A DNA stretch of 64,000 nucleotides from Isoetes taiwanensis (Eukaryota; Streptophyta; Lycopodiopsida; Isoetales; Isoetaceae): NCBI GenBank assembly GCA_021234155.1, contig JAJEKV010000002.1, positions 40,971,841-41,035,840 of the forward strand. Reading direction: 5' to 3'. This document shows, piece after piece, positions 8,509-19,275 of the stretch (position 1 is the stretch's first letter; each line of letters opens with the position of its first letter). A program made the translations under genes and the position numbers. Under the pieces are notes generated by a model. The model saw only the letters and a program-made list of their open reading frames with translations. It made no database searches and was not told where the DNA came from.

Positions 8509-10290
8509 ATGGCCCCCCATTGGTTCTCGCGTAGGAGGATGTTGTGGAGGGCCTGCAACGACTGGCTAATGGGAAGGCAAACATCTCGATGGTATGCGTG
8601 CCGAAGTTACTCAAATGAGCGGGGCGTACCGGTGCCGATCCTCACTACCCTGCTCAACAGAGCATTGCAGGAAGGTTTCCCCCGACAATGGACTACAAGC
8701 AGGGTTGTCCCCATTCACAAGGCGGGTGACCCACACTGTCCGGCCAATTACCGACGATCATGGCCAGTTCAATATTTGCTAAACCGCTATCGGCATTCTC
8801 GAAAGCAGCAGCTTGACCCGGGGCAGAGGGCGCCAGATGTCGCGAGCCCTCACACAAGCAGGCTTTAGACCCCGCCACTCAACGATTGACCATATCTTTA
8901 CACTGCGGGCACTAATTGAAGACAGCCGGAACCATCGGCAGCACTTGTATTGCTGCTTTGTGGACATCGCGAAGGCTTTTGATACTGGTCCCCCGAAAAG
9001 CCATGGGCTAGATCTGGCCAATCAAGCTGCCGCTGCCGTTGCTGTAATGCCATATACAAAGCTGTATGAGAGTTGTTTTGGCGAGGATGCACCCGACGGG
9101 CCAAGCATTCACCAAGAGTATCGGGTCCGGCAGGGCTGCCCCTCTCACCAACACTTTTTGGCCTCTACATTGATCGCTTAGAGACCGGCTTCTCGAGCAT
9201 GGGGGATGGCATACGCCTTTTGCACCAGGTCATCCACCAGCTCATCTATGTGGACGATGTTGACCTTCTCGCCCACACTCCAAAAAGCTATGCAACTCAT
9301 CCGATGCCCTAGACACATTCTCGTCGCTACGAGACATGCGCTGAATCTGCCAAGACCGTAGTGGTTCTCATATCCTCTTCACGCCACCCCACGCCTCCCC
9401 GCACTCACATATCGGGGGCGGCTGGGAGGTCACGCCCACCTACAAGTACCTAGGGGTGGAGTTCCCCTCCTCGCCTCTGTTGGGAGGCGCCCATCCGCTA
9501 AGGGTGACAAAGAAGCCGGAAAGCACTTTATCCCATGCGTAACAACAAATCACCGTGCGAGCTCTATGATTGGGGCCATCATTCACATCTGCTTTTGGGG
9601 CACTAGTTGAGCTGTCCCTTCAGACGGGTCGAGGTTTGGGGCCCGGGTCGCCTCTTTGGCGACACGGAATGACTTAGAGCAGGTGCGAAGGCATTTTTGG
9701 CACGCACTTGGGGTGAAACCTTCAGTCCCCTATCATCGATTCTCGCTGCGAAACCGGATTCTTGCCGCCTGGGGGCAGCCCTTGATAGACACATCGCCTA
9801 TTTTCGTAAAGTGGCTAATATGGGTGATGCTTTCGGCTCCGCGACTGGCTTACGCCGTGGGCAATGGGCCCGCAGCCTTCCGGGGCCTGTTGGAGGGGTA
9901 AGAGAGATCGCTGGTTTGCCGATGGAACGTCGCGAGAGCACAAAATGCGCGCAGTGTAGACACAGAGGCCGATCGTGACAGCCTGCGGGAGTACCTGGAC
10001 GCTTGCTTCCTTGGCAAGCTCTGGGACCCCGGCGCTCGAGAGCAGGTCAAAATGGCCCATTACGAGGAGCACATCAACCCCGTGTTAGCCCGGGGCCCGC
10101 AGCTCTACCTGCGTTCCCAGCTGCCCCTGAAAAAGCGAAGACTCATTGCCTCCATTCGCACAGGTGCCCACCATCTTCGTATCGAGACGAGCAGGTGGAT
10201 TGGGGAGCCCCGCCAGGACAGGCTCTGTTAGTGTTGTCAAACGGGTGCCATTGAGGATGAGTCTCACACTTTCCAGAGTTGCCCAGCATT
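8509..10290 (+). pseudogene. LINE ORF2 reverse transcriptase and C-terminal Cys/His motif
   Basis: The target-primed reverse transcriptase. Blocks in order: EGFPRQWTTSRVVPIHKAGD (about 8665-8730), QAGFRPRHSTIDHIFTLRAL (about 8855), CCFVDIAKAFDT (first catalytic Asp, about 8950), RQGCPLSPTLFGLYIDRLE (across a frame change near 9130-9185) and LIYVDDVDLL (catalytic DD, 9240-9270). A C-terminal motif C-C-H-C (CCQTGAIEDESHTFQSCPAF) lies at about 10228-10290. Much of the thumb/connection region between 9310 and 10085 is scrambled. Decayed but unmistakable. Confidence 0.8.
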
Positions 10291-10545
10291 CAGTCAGATC
10301 TGGGCCAGATATGCTCCCTTAGTACGGCAGGACTTGCCCCTACATTTGCTGATGAACACACCGCCAAGATGCGTTTCGGGGTCGTACATCCGAGAGGTAA
10401 TGGATCTCAAGGAGCTCACCTTTGCCCCCACCTGGCTGCCCGCTGATCAGGCACTACGGGTGCGGTGCATGAGTGTATATATTTGTGTGTTTTTGCATTT
10501 TGTATATTGGAACAGTTTGTCAGCAGGCTGATTGCTGCCACATTT

Positions 10546-10684
10546 TTTCCCTCGAAAACCCTTCGGGGCGGGGGTTTTTTAATCCGGGTAGTAATCCGCT
10601 TGCTGCGCTTTTGTATTGGGTCCCATAGACCGATTGATCTCCGTGGACGATAAAAATACCTTCCTTCCTTCCTTCCTTCCACCA
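10546..10684 (+). repeat. LINE 3' end: two hairpins, (TTCC)n tail, target duplication
   Basis: CCCTCGAAAACCCTTCGGGG (10552 on) folds as a UUCG-type hairpin and recurs at 42896. It is followed at 10624-10660 by the family's terminal element: CATAGACC-GATT-GATCTC, then GTGGACGATAAAAATACC. (TTCC)n follows at 10661-10680, and the downstream copy of the TCCACCA target duplication is 10678-10684. Confidence 0.75.
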
Positions 10685-11313
10685 CAGCCCACAGAACAGC
10701 GAAACTTTCCTCCACCCATTCATTTCACTCCAGCAAGGGAGGACGAGCTCACACTCCCTCCTCCAGTTCGTTTTAGTCCTTGTCTCATAGTCCAGCGTAG
10801 ACAGCCTCCCCGGAGGCAAATCACACCAACTCCATCCATCTCGCTAATTGATACTACACTAAGCGGGAGCAGTCATCGCCATGCAACTCCAGTATTCTAT
10901 GACACTTCAGGAGCTGCTCAACTACGTCACCAACCTCGAGTACGTTTTCCCAGAGAGAGGGAAAGCAGCTCCCTCCAAGACCTGCCCACACCAAACCTCT
11001 CAGCATCTACTAGTACACCATCTGTTGCTTCCTGTCAGATGAAGAAACACCTAATGTTGATCTCTCAGAAGAGGACATAGCAAAGCCACAAGACTCTCTG
11101 TTCGAATTCAAAGGTCTTGCGAGTGAAAACCTTAAGCGAAACTTACACAAGAAAGCATGTACATCCCAAAGAAGAAAGAAACTTATGGATGAGGCTCACT
11201 TGAGGGCCACACATACAAAGCACTGTTGTTTTCAACGTTGTTTGCTTAAGATTGGACTAAAGGAATTGAGGTTGATTCGTGATAGTTACAGTTCAATGAC
11301 TCTGCTAGACTAA
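10678..11313 (+). pseudogene. Transposase-like gene, continuation after the LINE
   Basis: Resumes the Pro-rich region in frame with two further motif copies (FPPPIHFTP, LPPPVRFSP) to a stop at 11080. A frame shift near 11035 leads into SDEETPNVDLSEEDIAKPQD and a segment with paired cysteines (THTKHCCFQRCLLKIGLKEL, about 11210-11265) like the CC..C zinc-binding start of a widespread transposase-like family (I believe DUF7869-containing). A TAA at about 11311 interrupts the frame just before MGYLAFN. Confidence 0.55.
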
Positions 11314-12600
11314 ATGGGTTACTTAGCCTTCAATATTAGGCCAGATTATGGTGAAAAGTTTACTTACACAGCTGGTGGCCACACCATCTGTCAAACAGCC
11401 TTTAAATTGATTCATGCTTTAGGCAGCAGACGACTTGACCGCCTGAAGAAAAGGCTTGACAAGAATCTAGGCATTAATGACTACTGCCATTCAGGAAGTA
11501 TATCCAGAATTCATGCCCTTCAATGTGTTTCCTGGATGGAAGGTTTCTTTAAGGAGTCATGCGAGAAACTCCCTAACAGCCCTATGTACCACTTGAGTGA
11601 CAACTTCACAAAACGTGAAGTCTACAATAATTATAAGGACATGTGTGTTGAGGCTGGAGAACGCCATGTATGCTACTCTTACTTCACTGTGCTCTGGAAA
11701 AAAAGAGTTTTCCCACGTGTCTATTCCTAGAAAGCACCGGATGTCTGTTTGTGCTACATGCTCTGAATTAAAAGCTCAGAGACAAAATGCAAGGACACTT
11801 CACACTAAAAGTAAGCTTTCACAACGTGCTCTTGCCTAGTTCTACTCAATGGTAAGTTTTTGTCCTGAACATATTTTCATTTCAGATGCATTGAAAGAGA
11901 AATTGAACAAGCACAGAGAACAACAATCTTTGGAAAGGAGAAAATTGACAAAACACAGGAAGAAAGCACTGGAACAACCACTAAACTACATATTGGTTGT
12001 TATTGATGGAATGGACCAGAAGAAGACCACCCTACCACATTTTGTCAATGTGCCTAAGGATGCTCCTGAAGAAGGTTGTTGGTGCTATGGTATTATTTAG
12101 ACAACCCATGTCATTAATGATTTATACCTGGATTTTGACCATTGTACTCCAGTCTAACTAGTGTACCTCTCGCATTAGATCCCCTGCTTGCCCCGTTTCC
12201 GTACAAAAAAAAAAAAAAAAAAAAAAAAATCATGTTAAAACTTTGTGCAATGAAATCCTGTGCTGCTGAACTGAGTTCTGGCCCAATTCCAGTGCTTGAT
12301 TTCATGGGTATGCTCTTCAATCATGGAGGAACATTTTGTTGGGCTCTTGGTCATCGACCCCAGCATAAGAGAGGTATGTGTTGCTTAGATTTATTAATTT
12401 GAAGCCCTGTATTGTTAGAGAAAATTAGTGGTTTTTTCGAGCTAGATCAGAAGTTTATGCTTCAGGGGTTTAAACTGTTGAACATCCAGCTGGTCCCTTC
12501 ACCAAGACTGACTTGGATTAGGAAATTGAAGAACTTCTAAAGCCTATTTGTAATGTGAATGTGGCTCCTGCCGATGATGAAATGAAGGGTAGTGGGTAGC
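11314..12600 (+). pseudogene. Transposase-like protein, core region (DUF7869-like), decayed
   Basis: The 11314-11730 frame reads AGGHTICQTAFKLIHALGSR then RLDRLKKRLDKN, typical of the segment that follows the N-terminal zinc motif in this family. It continues with NNYKDMCVEAG and a CxxC (SVCATCSELKAQ, after a frame change near 11700). The 11849-12100 frame contains VVIDGMDQKKTTLPHF, the hallmark (V/I)DGMDQxK block, whose first Asp is probably a catalytic residue of an RNase H-like core. Coding-like sequence with stops continues to about 12600 (VEHPAGPFTKTDLD). The poly(A) run and stops mean it is inactive. The family assignment comes from memory of motif layout. Confidence 0.55.
12205..12230 (+). 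repeat. A-run of about 25 nt inside the transposase-like gene
   Basis: A pure run of about 25 A after CCCCGTTTCCGTAC. It could be slippage or the tail of a very short retroposed insert; no target duplication is evident. Confidence 0.6.
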
Positions 12601-14596
12601 AGACCCAATTTGCCTACACTTGCTACATTCCTGGCCATTTGAATTGATCAAGGTGCACCTAATCAGCTTTAGAGATGGCGATTCAACATGCCATGCTGCA
12701 GTCAATCCCAACTAAACCCTAAGCGTCTAGAATTCCTCCCCTTTTGGAATGGCTATATTATTGATTTTCCTAAAAAAAATCACCTTATTAACTTTAGCCA
12801 CAAAATTTGACTAAAGGTCTAAAAAATTGCCATTTGGCAAATTTTAGCCACTCACTAATACCTTGGGTGATTCCATGAGATTATGTCCCCGGCAGATTAC
12901 AATCACCATAGAGCCTGATTTAGCCTATCTGCAAATTATGCACAAGAGGGACGGATGGAGTGGTCAATTCTAGCCATTGTTTATTGCTAGCTGAAGTCAT
13001 TGCCATAACTCGGTCTGATCTATCTGGAGAACCTCCAGCCATCAATCGGCTTCTTCTTGAGTCTAAGTCAGGTACGAGACTTCATTTGATGGATTTGATG
13101 TATTGATGTGTTTGATGTATTATGTTGGGATGGTTTATCACTTCCCTCCAAGGTAGGCTTGTTGTTATATTGCTTCTAGTGCTACGTTATTATGTTTGCT
13201 TCCGCTGTTGTAGGAGCCTATAGAGAACGAGTCAGAATGACATCTTCGTGTCACTACTCATTTGTCTGGCCAACCCAGACACGGGATAGACGGAGGGCCC
13301 GTGCGACAGATTGAAGTTGGATGAGGAACGTCTTTCAATATATACGGTGAGCTGTCGTATACAGCACAAAGAGCTTCATAGAAAGCCAAAAACCCTAGTC
13401 CACGATCGCTTGAAAAAATACTAAAAAGTCTTTTACCACCGAAAAAAGAACTAGAAGCGATAACTTTTAGATTTTTAGATATACCGAAATGTGCCCCAAG
13501 GTCCTAAAACCCAATCTCTCATTAACTGCCCCTCAACAGAGACAATCCAAAACAGACTTCTATGAATATTGGCGACACACGAATCGTCAAGAGGATTGAG
13601 ATAAAGTTTAAAGCACAGATATTAATAAGGATGGCAAAATTCAAACATTCTTTACGTCTTTCACCAAAAATGAAATAAATGAGAAAAACATGCATTACAA
13701 CATCATAAGAAAGTTGACTTTTTTTTGCAATTGTGAATAAGTACCCTTCTTTAAATGATGCTTTAGATGGTACATAGAGATGTCTGGGAAGGTCAGCTTC
13801 GGGCCCACAAGCCCATTTGATCATACAGTTGAGCCTTATCCCTTTGTCTCTCGTTGGGAGGCTACTCGTGACACTTTAGTAGAGACAAGATAGATGTCGT
13901 ATTATTTCTAAAGCAAAAGGCTTAATCTAAAGCATTTTATTGATTACTATATATCATAACATATTTGAAGGTCATAGTCAACTCATTTAAGTCCCATATT
14001 AAATCAAACACTCCGCGTGATAACTTTACTAAAATAGTGGTCAAAATGCATGTTCCATTTGATGCTATCCACGTCAAGCACTACTATAGTGAGGACGAAC
14101 ATAGCATATCAACCATTCTTATGTCTTATGATCAAGGAGTTAATGGAATAAATAATATAAAGCATTACCCGAGTATTCCAAAGAAGAAGAGTCCTCCTTC
14201 TTCTTTTTTCTTTTTTTCTTTTTAAATATATGGAGGAGGGGAATGGTTGAAAGAGGTCATGCATGCACCATGCATGAGCTTGCAAGCGCGTGCATGCAAA
14301 AAATGGTTCTATGTACAAAATCAGTCGAATACTTGACTAAGGAGTTATAGAGGAATCTACATCGCTAAATCAAATAGTTGACCAAGGAGACATAGAGGAA
14401 AGAACATGGTTTTACATGACTACTATTTTTTGGGTCTTGCCCCATTCCCACTGATAAATTGATGGCATAAAGTAGAAAGATTGATCGATTAAAAAGGAGT
14501 TTGACAAGCTTATATGGGTTACTTTATTGATTTTCCTTTATTTTAATTTTTTGAAGGACGATAATCTATTATCAAGAAAAAATCAAAATACATATA
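12601..14596. other. Non-coding stretch, no gene recognised
   Basis: AT-rich DNA with only short open frames, none with recognisable motifs. There is a TTTGATGTATT-type short repeat near 13085-13130 and a pyrimidine-rich run at 14190-14222. The right end of the transposase-bearing element should lie around here, but I could not identify a terminal repeat. Confidence 0.4.
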
Positions 14597-15130
14597 ATGA
14601 TAAAGATAAAGATAAACTTTTTATCGTCCACGAGAACCCAGTCGGGTTATGGGACCCAAAAAAAGGGGGGGCATAAGCCCAACACAAAACTGGGGGACAA
14701 ACGGGGGGGACACTAATCCCCATCACAAAATAAATAGACATTTAAGTTTCAATTTTTTACAATGAGAATCAACTAGGGAAGACTAGATACCAAAATGCTC
14801 AGGGATCAAAAGGCCACTCATCCCATATAAGAGCTTGTCCTCCTCGATACACTGCCCATCTTTTTTGCAAATGAGCATCGCAGACTCGGCAAAGTTCCAC
14901 CCTCCTTTGGCAGAGCTGGACCGGAATAAGATCCTCCTGGACTGAGAAGGTGGTCCCCTTAAGGTGGTTATCATGCTTCAGGATGTGGAGCCGAGAGATC
15001 GCATCTCTAAACTGAAAGAGATTGCATCTCTAAACTGAACGAGGAGATGATGAGGCGGTCATGTCATGATGCTCCTACCAGACTGGATGAGAGGATGCCA
15101 TCTAGGTGTATGTGCATGGTCTAGACGAAA
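14597..15130 (-). mobile_element. LINE deletion derivative: ORF1 C-terminal piece plus 3' tail
   Basis: On the minus strand an ORF1-like C-terminal segment (HLKGTTFSVQEDLIPVQLCQ, about 14970-14900) resembles MLKGTSLYVDRDLTPAQQ of the 5106 LINE. It is followed by the family's 3' element (14657-14621: CATAACCC-GACT-GGGTTC, then GTGGACGATAAAAAG) and a (TTTATC)n tail at 14620-14597. All of ORF2 is missing. Confidence 0.6.
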
Positions 15131-15589
15131 AAATGCCCCACCTCGTCCCAAGCCAAAATGTCATCCCCGGGAACTTCCAGGCATGAATAGTGCACATACC
15201 TAGAGGAGGAAATGGTCTACTAAGCAAGACCACACATACATAGTGTATAATCAAACTCCTTGTGCCACCTTGAGACATTTAAATTCCCTTTATAAACTTC
15301 CCTTTCCTTTATTTCCTTTATAACATGAGCAACCACGGGATTGTCTTAAGATGATCATCACAATAGTAGTGCATTGGCTTCAACCAATCCACTACTAAAT
15401 ACTAATATAGCCTTGCTCAAGAATATCGTTCATTCTCCTATTGAACTAGCTCATAACCTCCTTGAAGGTTTCAACCTTATCATCCTCACAATCGAGGGAC
15501 ATGAGAATACGGGGAGCATGAACTGCCAAACCTACCAGTTTTTGATGTATTACACTCAGAATGGAATATAACGGAGTGGAGAAAGTGTT
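15131..15589. other. Spacer, nothing recognised
   Basis: Mixed-composition DNA. A 65-residue plus-strand frame at 15374 has no recognisable feature. Confidence 0.4.
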
Positions 15590-17513
15590 GGTATGGGGGG
15601 ATTGCATGTTACATTAGGTAAAAGCTTGCTCACTTAGAGGGTGGCTAAAGGATCAAAATAGTCTATTTGGGTATAAATTCCAGAAGCGGGACAGAGTATA
15701 TTCATACCAGATTGTTTTTTCCACCACTAAGAAACAAACATGCAAGACTTCTGATTTGAATATGGATGATCCAGTCCAAGTATTTGAACATGATATTTTG
15801 ACTTTTATTTATTCTGACCAAGTGGCATTGATGGGGGATTTCAATGGTAGGACAACGGGAAAGTAAGCAGAAATAACAGGTACAGGAAGGATCCTAGATG
15901 GATGGAGCAGATGGATAAGGTTAAAATGGGAGAATACGGATGCCGTAGGATTTCTCAGGACCGAGATAAATGACCCACATCTATGGGGAACGCCTTGCGA
16001 AATATGTATAGTAGCTTAGAACTTCTAATATACAATGGCACTAAAAGATTTCTGAATACAGAAAAATGCACCTGTCGAGATAAGGGTGTAACAGATTTGT
16101 TATTGTAGCAGCATATTTTGCAAGTCATGTCAAGGATATGCAAATTCTGGATCACATAAGTGAATCAGACCATGTCCCAGACTACTCATATTACAATATC
16201 TGGAAAAGTAGGTCACCAAAGTAGACACACCAAACTAGGTACATTGATGACAGGAAGGATAACAAGTACTCAGGTGTTTTTGAAAGTTATGCAGAGGAGG
16301 TATGGCATTTTGTTTGGGGGAGGGGGGGTATGAGCTCTACCCTAACATCTCTCATCTTGAAAACGGCTAAAAAATGTTTGGTCTCAGGTGATTTTTGGGA
16401 CAAAGTTGGATAAGGACTATGAGTTGTATTACAAGGGAGATACAATTGAGATGACAACATCTTACAAATATTTGGGACTAGTTGCGGACAAACATTTTAA
16501 GTGGAACCCCGCAGTGGAACAAAGAGTAAATGGAGGGACTTAAGGCCTTCTTTGCAAGCGTAAATGTGCGAAGGCAAACACATGGAAATTTATTTTGAAA
16601 AAGATGCTCCATAAAATATTAGTGCAGGCAATGGTCATCTATGGATGTGAAGTCTGCCAGCCAGGGTTAGCCCTAGACCAATGGCAAAAAATCAAGAAGT
16701 TATAAAAGAAGTTCTTGCGCACGAAGCTAGGTGTGAAGATGCAGACACCATATGAAGTAATGCCGGTGGAATGTAGTATGATACCTCTAGAATACGAGGC
16801 CCTGAGTTAGTTTCTCACCTACCTAGTTAAGTTGGACAACTAGAATGAAATAATTACCCATAGATGACCCAGAGGTAGACATTTGAGAAAGGAATGTATA
16901 CAGATGGTTTGATTTGGATATGAAAATGGAGATTAAATATTGAGGACTTAGGCAGGAACAAGGACTGGGTGAGAGACTGAGTTGAGGAAACTATTTTGAA
17001 TAACGTATGGTGTATCGGGTACAAAGATATTGCAAATAGGGAGTTCATGAATCCCATGCTCCGTATATCCACGAAGAAAAGGCATATCATTGGTAGGCTG
17101 CAAATGAGTGCACACCATCTCAACGTGGCAGTTGAAAGATGGCATGGGGTTGCACGAGGGCATAGAGCATATAGGTTCGGTGGGTCAAATAAGATCGAGG
17201 ACAAAAATCATATAATTCTACAATGCCCTGCCTACCAAGCTTGAGGGAAAGGTTTGATATTCATGTGCACAAACTTCTCTTTTTCTTTGAGTTACCAGCA
17301 ACCAGAGTTGATATTTTTCTGTTGGATATGATACAAATGAGAGACAACCTTTAAAGTTAACAAGGATATGAATGGCAAGGAAGAAGATATATAGCCAAAT
17401 GATGAGCAACTCAATGTGAGTGCTTGTCACATGCAGTTATTTTTAACTATGAAACTGTAATATCTTGAAAACGTCTAATAGACCTAGCGGTCTCAATAAA
17501 CGCAATAATACAC
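15590..17513 (+). mobile_element. LINE remnant A, reverse transcriptase core deleted
   Basis: Endonuclease traces at 15600-15880 include ALMGDFNGR. Near 16330-16400 the sequence jumps to the LINE C-terminal half: TTSYKYLGLVADKHFKWNPA, then VQAMVIYGCEVCQPGLALDQ (about 16450-16690), so the catalytic reverse transcriptase is missing. A C-terminal Cys/His remnant (NKIEDKNHIILQCPAYQ, about 17190-17240) follows. The 3' element is at 17477-17513 (TAGACC-TAGC-GGTCTC, then AAACGCAATAATACACC). Confidence 0.7.
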
Positions 17514-17518
17514 CACTT

Positions 17519-17595
17519 CACCCCTCCTCCCTCCCCCCCCCCCCTCCCCTTCCCTCTCCCTCTCCCTCTCCCTCTCCCTCTCCCTCTCCCTCTCT
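17519..17595 (+). repeat. CT-rich microsatellite tail of LINE A
   Basis: CCCTCC/CCCTCT repeats directly after the hairpin element of LINE A, ending in a short TG run. The 5'-truncated LINE B begins immediately after it. Confidence 0.85.
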
Positions 17596-17861
17596 GTGTG
17601 TGTGTAAGCATAATATTAACCCCACGTTAGTATTTGGCAGGACACCTGAGGGAAAATATTTCTATCCAAAAAAGACATGCTATTTGTAGGATTCAGCTTA
17701 GTTCACATCATTTAGATGTGGAAGTGGATAGATGGGGACATATTATTCCTAGAGATCAAAGATACTGTAAAATATGCGGGGAAGATAAAGTAGAGGATGA
17801 GGACCATGCATTGCTTTGATGTACGGCATACAATGTATTATATGATAAGTTTGGAATATAC
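17596..17861 (+). mobile_element. LINE B, 5'-truncated C-terminal piece, left of the LTR element
   Basis: The frame reads SSHHLDVEVDRWGHIIPRDQ, then YCKICGEDKVEDEDHAL and CTAYNVLYDKFGIY, the C-terminal Cys/His region of ORF2. The coding stretch is cut at 17861 by the LTR element and resumes at 25161 (YYEDLPTFF). One in-frame TGA interrupts it. Confidence 0.75.
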
Positions 17862-18425
17862 TGTTAGTCCTGTACGTCCTGGTACAGGACTATTCATGCA
17901 CACCATGGACCAGGTCAAGAACAAGGATCCAAAGGCAGGTACAGGTCAGTCGGCAAAAGCCCAGCAGAAGGCCACGCCCACGCCAAAGAAGAGGCAGAGA
18001 ACAGACAAGTGACGGGCCGTCAGCGTCAGCGTGATTTCAGGCACCTCAAGAGGTACCGTCAACATTCCTGCAAATCAGGCCTCCTTCCAGGAGTCGGCAC
18101 CGAGATCTGACAGAGTATCTATATTGGGCCAAAGGCCATTGTACTATATATATGAGTAGAGCTAGCATTCACGGGCTTGATGAGTTTTTGGTCTTGTCTC
18201 CATTCTGTTTCTCTCTATTGCGAGAGCTCATGTATCATCATTGATATCAAAGAGTTTTGTTCTCATCATTGTGTTCTCATTGTCATCTTTTGTTCTCTCT
18301 CTTTTTCCTTTTCCTTTGTTTCTTTTGCAAATCCCGCGTGACACAGCTACCGGATTCTCCTGTTTGATCCAAGGGTCCTCACAGAGGGCTGTCTTGCAGG
18401 AGTTCCCGAACCCAGACCCTAAACA
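17862..18425 (+). repeat. 5' LTR
   Basis: Starts TGTTAGTCCTGTACGTCC and ends CCAGACCCTAAACA. It contains an ACTATATATATGAG TATA-like box near 18145. It is nearly identical to the LTRs at 24586 and 33584. Confidence 0.9.
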
Positions 18426-18426
18426 C

Positions 18427-18444
18427 TGTCGCCGATGCCGGGTC
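18427..18444 (+). other. Primer binding site, tRNA-Asp type
   Basis: TGTCGCCGATGCCGGGTC, one base after the LTR. It matches the tRNA-Asp-type site TGGCGCCGTTGCCGGGG used by several plant Ty3/gypsy lineages with a few mismatches. The match is from memory of the tRNA 3' end. Confidence 0.6.
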
Positions 18445-18472
18445 TGATTTCCTTTTCCTTATTTCTTTTACA

Positions 18473-19275
18473 ATGTCTGCTCGTGCTTTCACTCCAGAGG
18501 AACTCCTTTGCCAGACGGCGTCTCATTTGGAGCGCCATCAACGCCGCGAAGTTGCTTGAGATATGTATGATACTGGTTATGATATTGAGGGAGGCCATAT
18601 TCGCTCACGAGCTCAGTCGGCGCCACCTACTCCTCGTGTTCACTCTCGTCCTGGTTCTCCTCCAGCGTGTAAACATTGTTCACAACCTCAGTCACCTCAT
18701 CATACACCTGTTCAGCCCCCTTATTTCCACACTCCCGAGAGCGCCTACATTCATATCTCCTCTGGCCAGACTCCTCTGCCTTCACATCTTCCCCTGGAGG
18801 AATGGGTTATCCCCATGTCTCTTTCGGCCCTCCCCAGGTTCAGACATATCCCCAATCCCCGTCTTTACGACATACTCTTCCAGTTTACACTCTCACTGAT
18901 CTCAAACCTCACGAACAAGGCTCTCAAGGTCCTTCCCCACAGGATGCTCCTTTTCCAGACTCTCGAGGTTTTTCTGCACCTCTGCCACACCATATAGAGA
19001 CTATGGAAGTTCCGCCCAATTATGTCCCTCCTTATACACAGCCTCTCTATGCACAAGGCCATTCACAATCTGCTTTTCAGACTCTCAAGTTGACCTATCC
19101 AACCTTTGGCAGCACTAAAGGCAAACCATTAGACCAAAGTGCTCAAGCTCATATGGAACAACATCAATATCACATAACCATCTCGAAGGATGGCACATCT
19201 CATATCTGCATAGACAAAGATCAGCACATCACATGGGAAATCCTACCCAAGGCTCAGACTCAAGGGAATGACTGA
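18473..19275 (+). pseudogene. First ORF of the LTR element (gag-like stub), broken
   Basis: ATG at 18473 (MSARAFTPEELLCQTASHLE) reads to a TGA after 28 codons, then on through DMYDTGYDIEGGHIRSRAQS and a Pro/Ser-rich region. A frame change joins it to the frame ending at 19275 (KDGTSHICIDKDQHITWEI). Its position just after the primer site and its His/Arg-rich start suggest a gag remnant. No zinc knuckle is seen. The 3' third is present a second time at 28360-28594, where the tandem duplication starts inside it. Confidence 0.5.

Larger units (their letters stand above)
5106..10677 (+). mobile_element. Full-length LINE (L1-like) with 7-bp TSD
   Basis: The insert is flanked by TCCACCA at 5099-5105 and 10678-10684. 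In order it holds: CT-rich 5' end, three roughly 115-bp tandem monomers, ORF1 (Arg/Ala-rich start, coiled coil, RRM-like segment), ORF2 endonuclease, reverse transcriptase with a YVDD motif, a C-terminal Cys/His motif, a 3' hairpin region and a (TTCC)n tail. It is markedly GC-rich compared with its flanks. Many frameshifts and stops show that it is dead. Confidence 0.85.

Noticed and set aside
12205-12230. Processed pseudogene tail
   Set aside because: No target duplication or gene-like sequence directly upstream beyond the transposase remnant; could be slippage.
17519-17595. CT-rich tract as a promoter element of a host gene
   Set aside because: It directly follows a LINE 3' hairpin and recurs after other LINE ends, so it is a retroposon tail.
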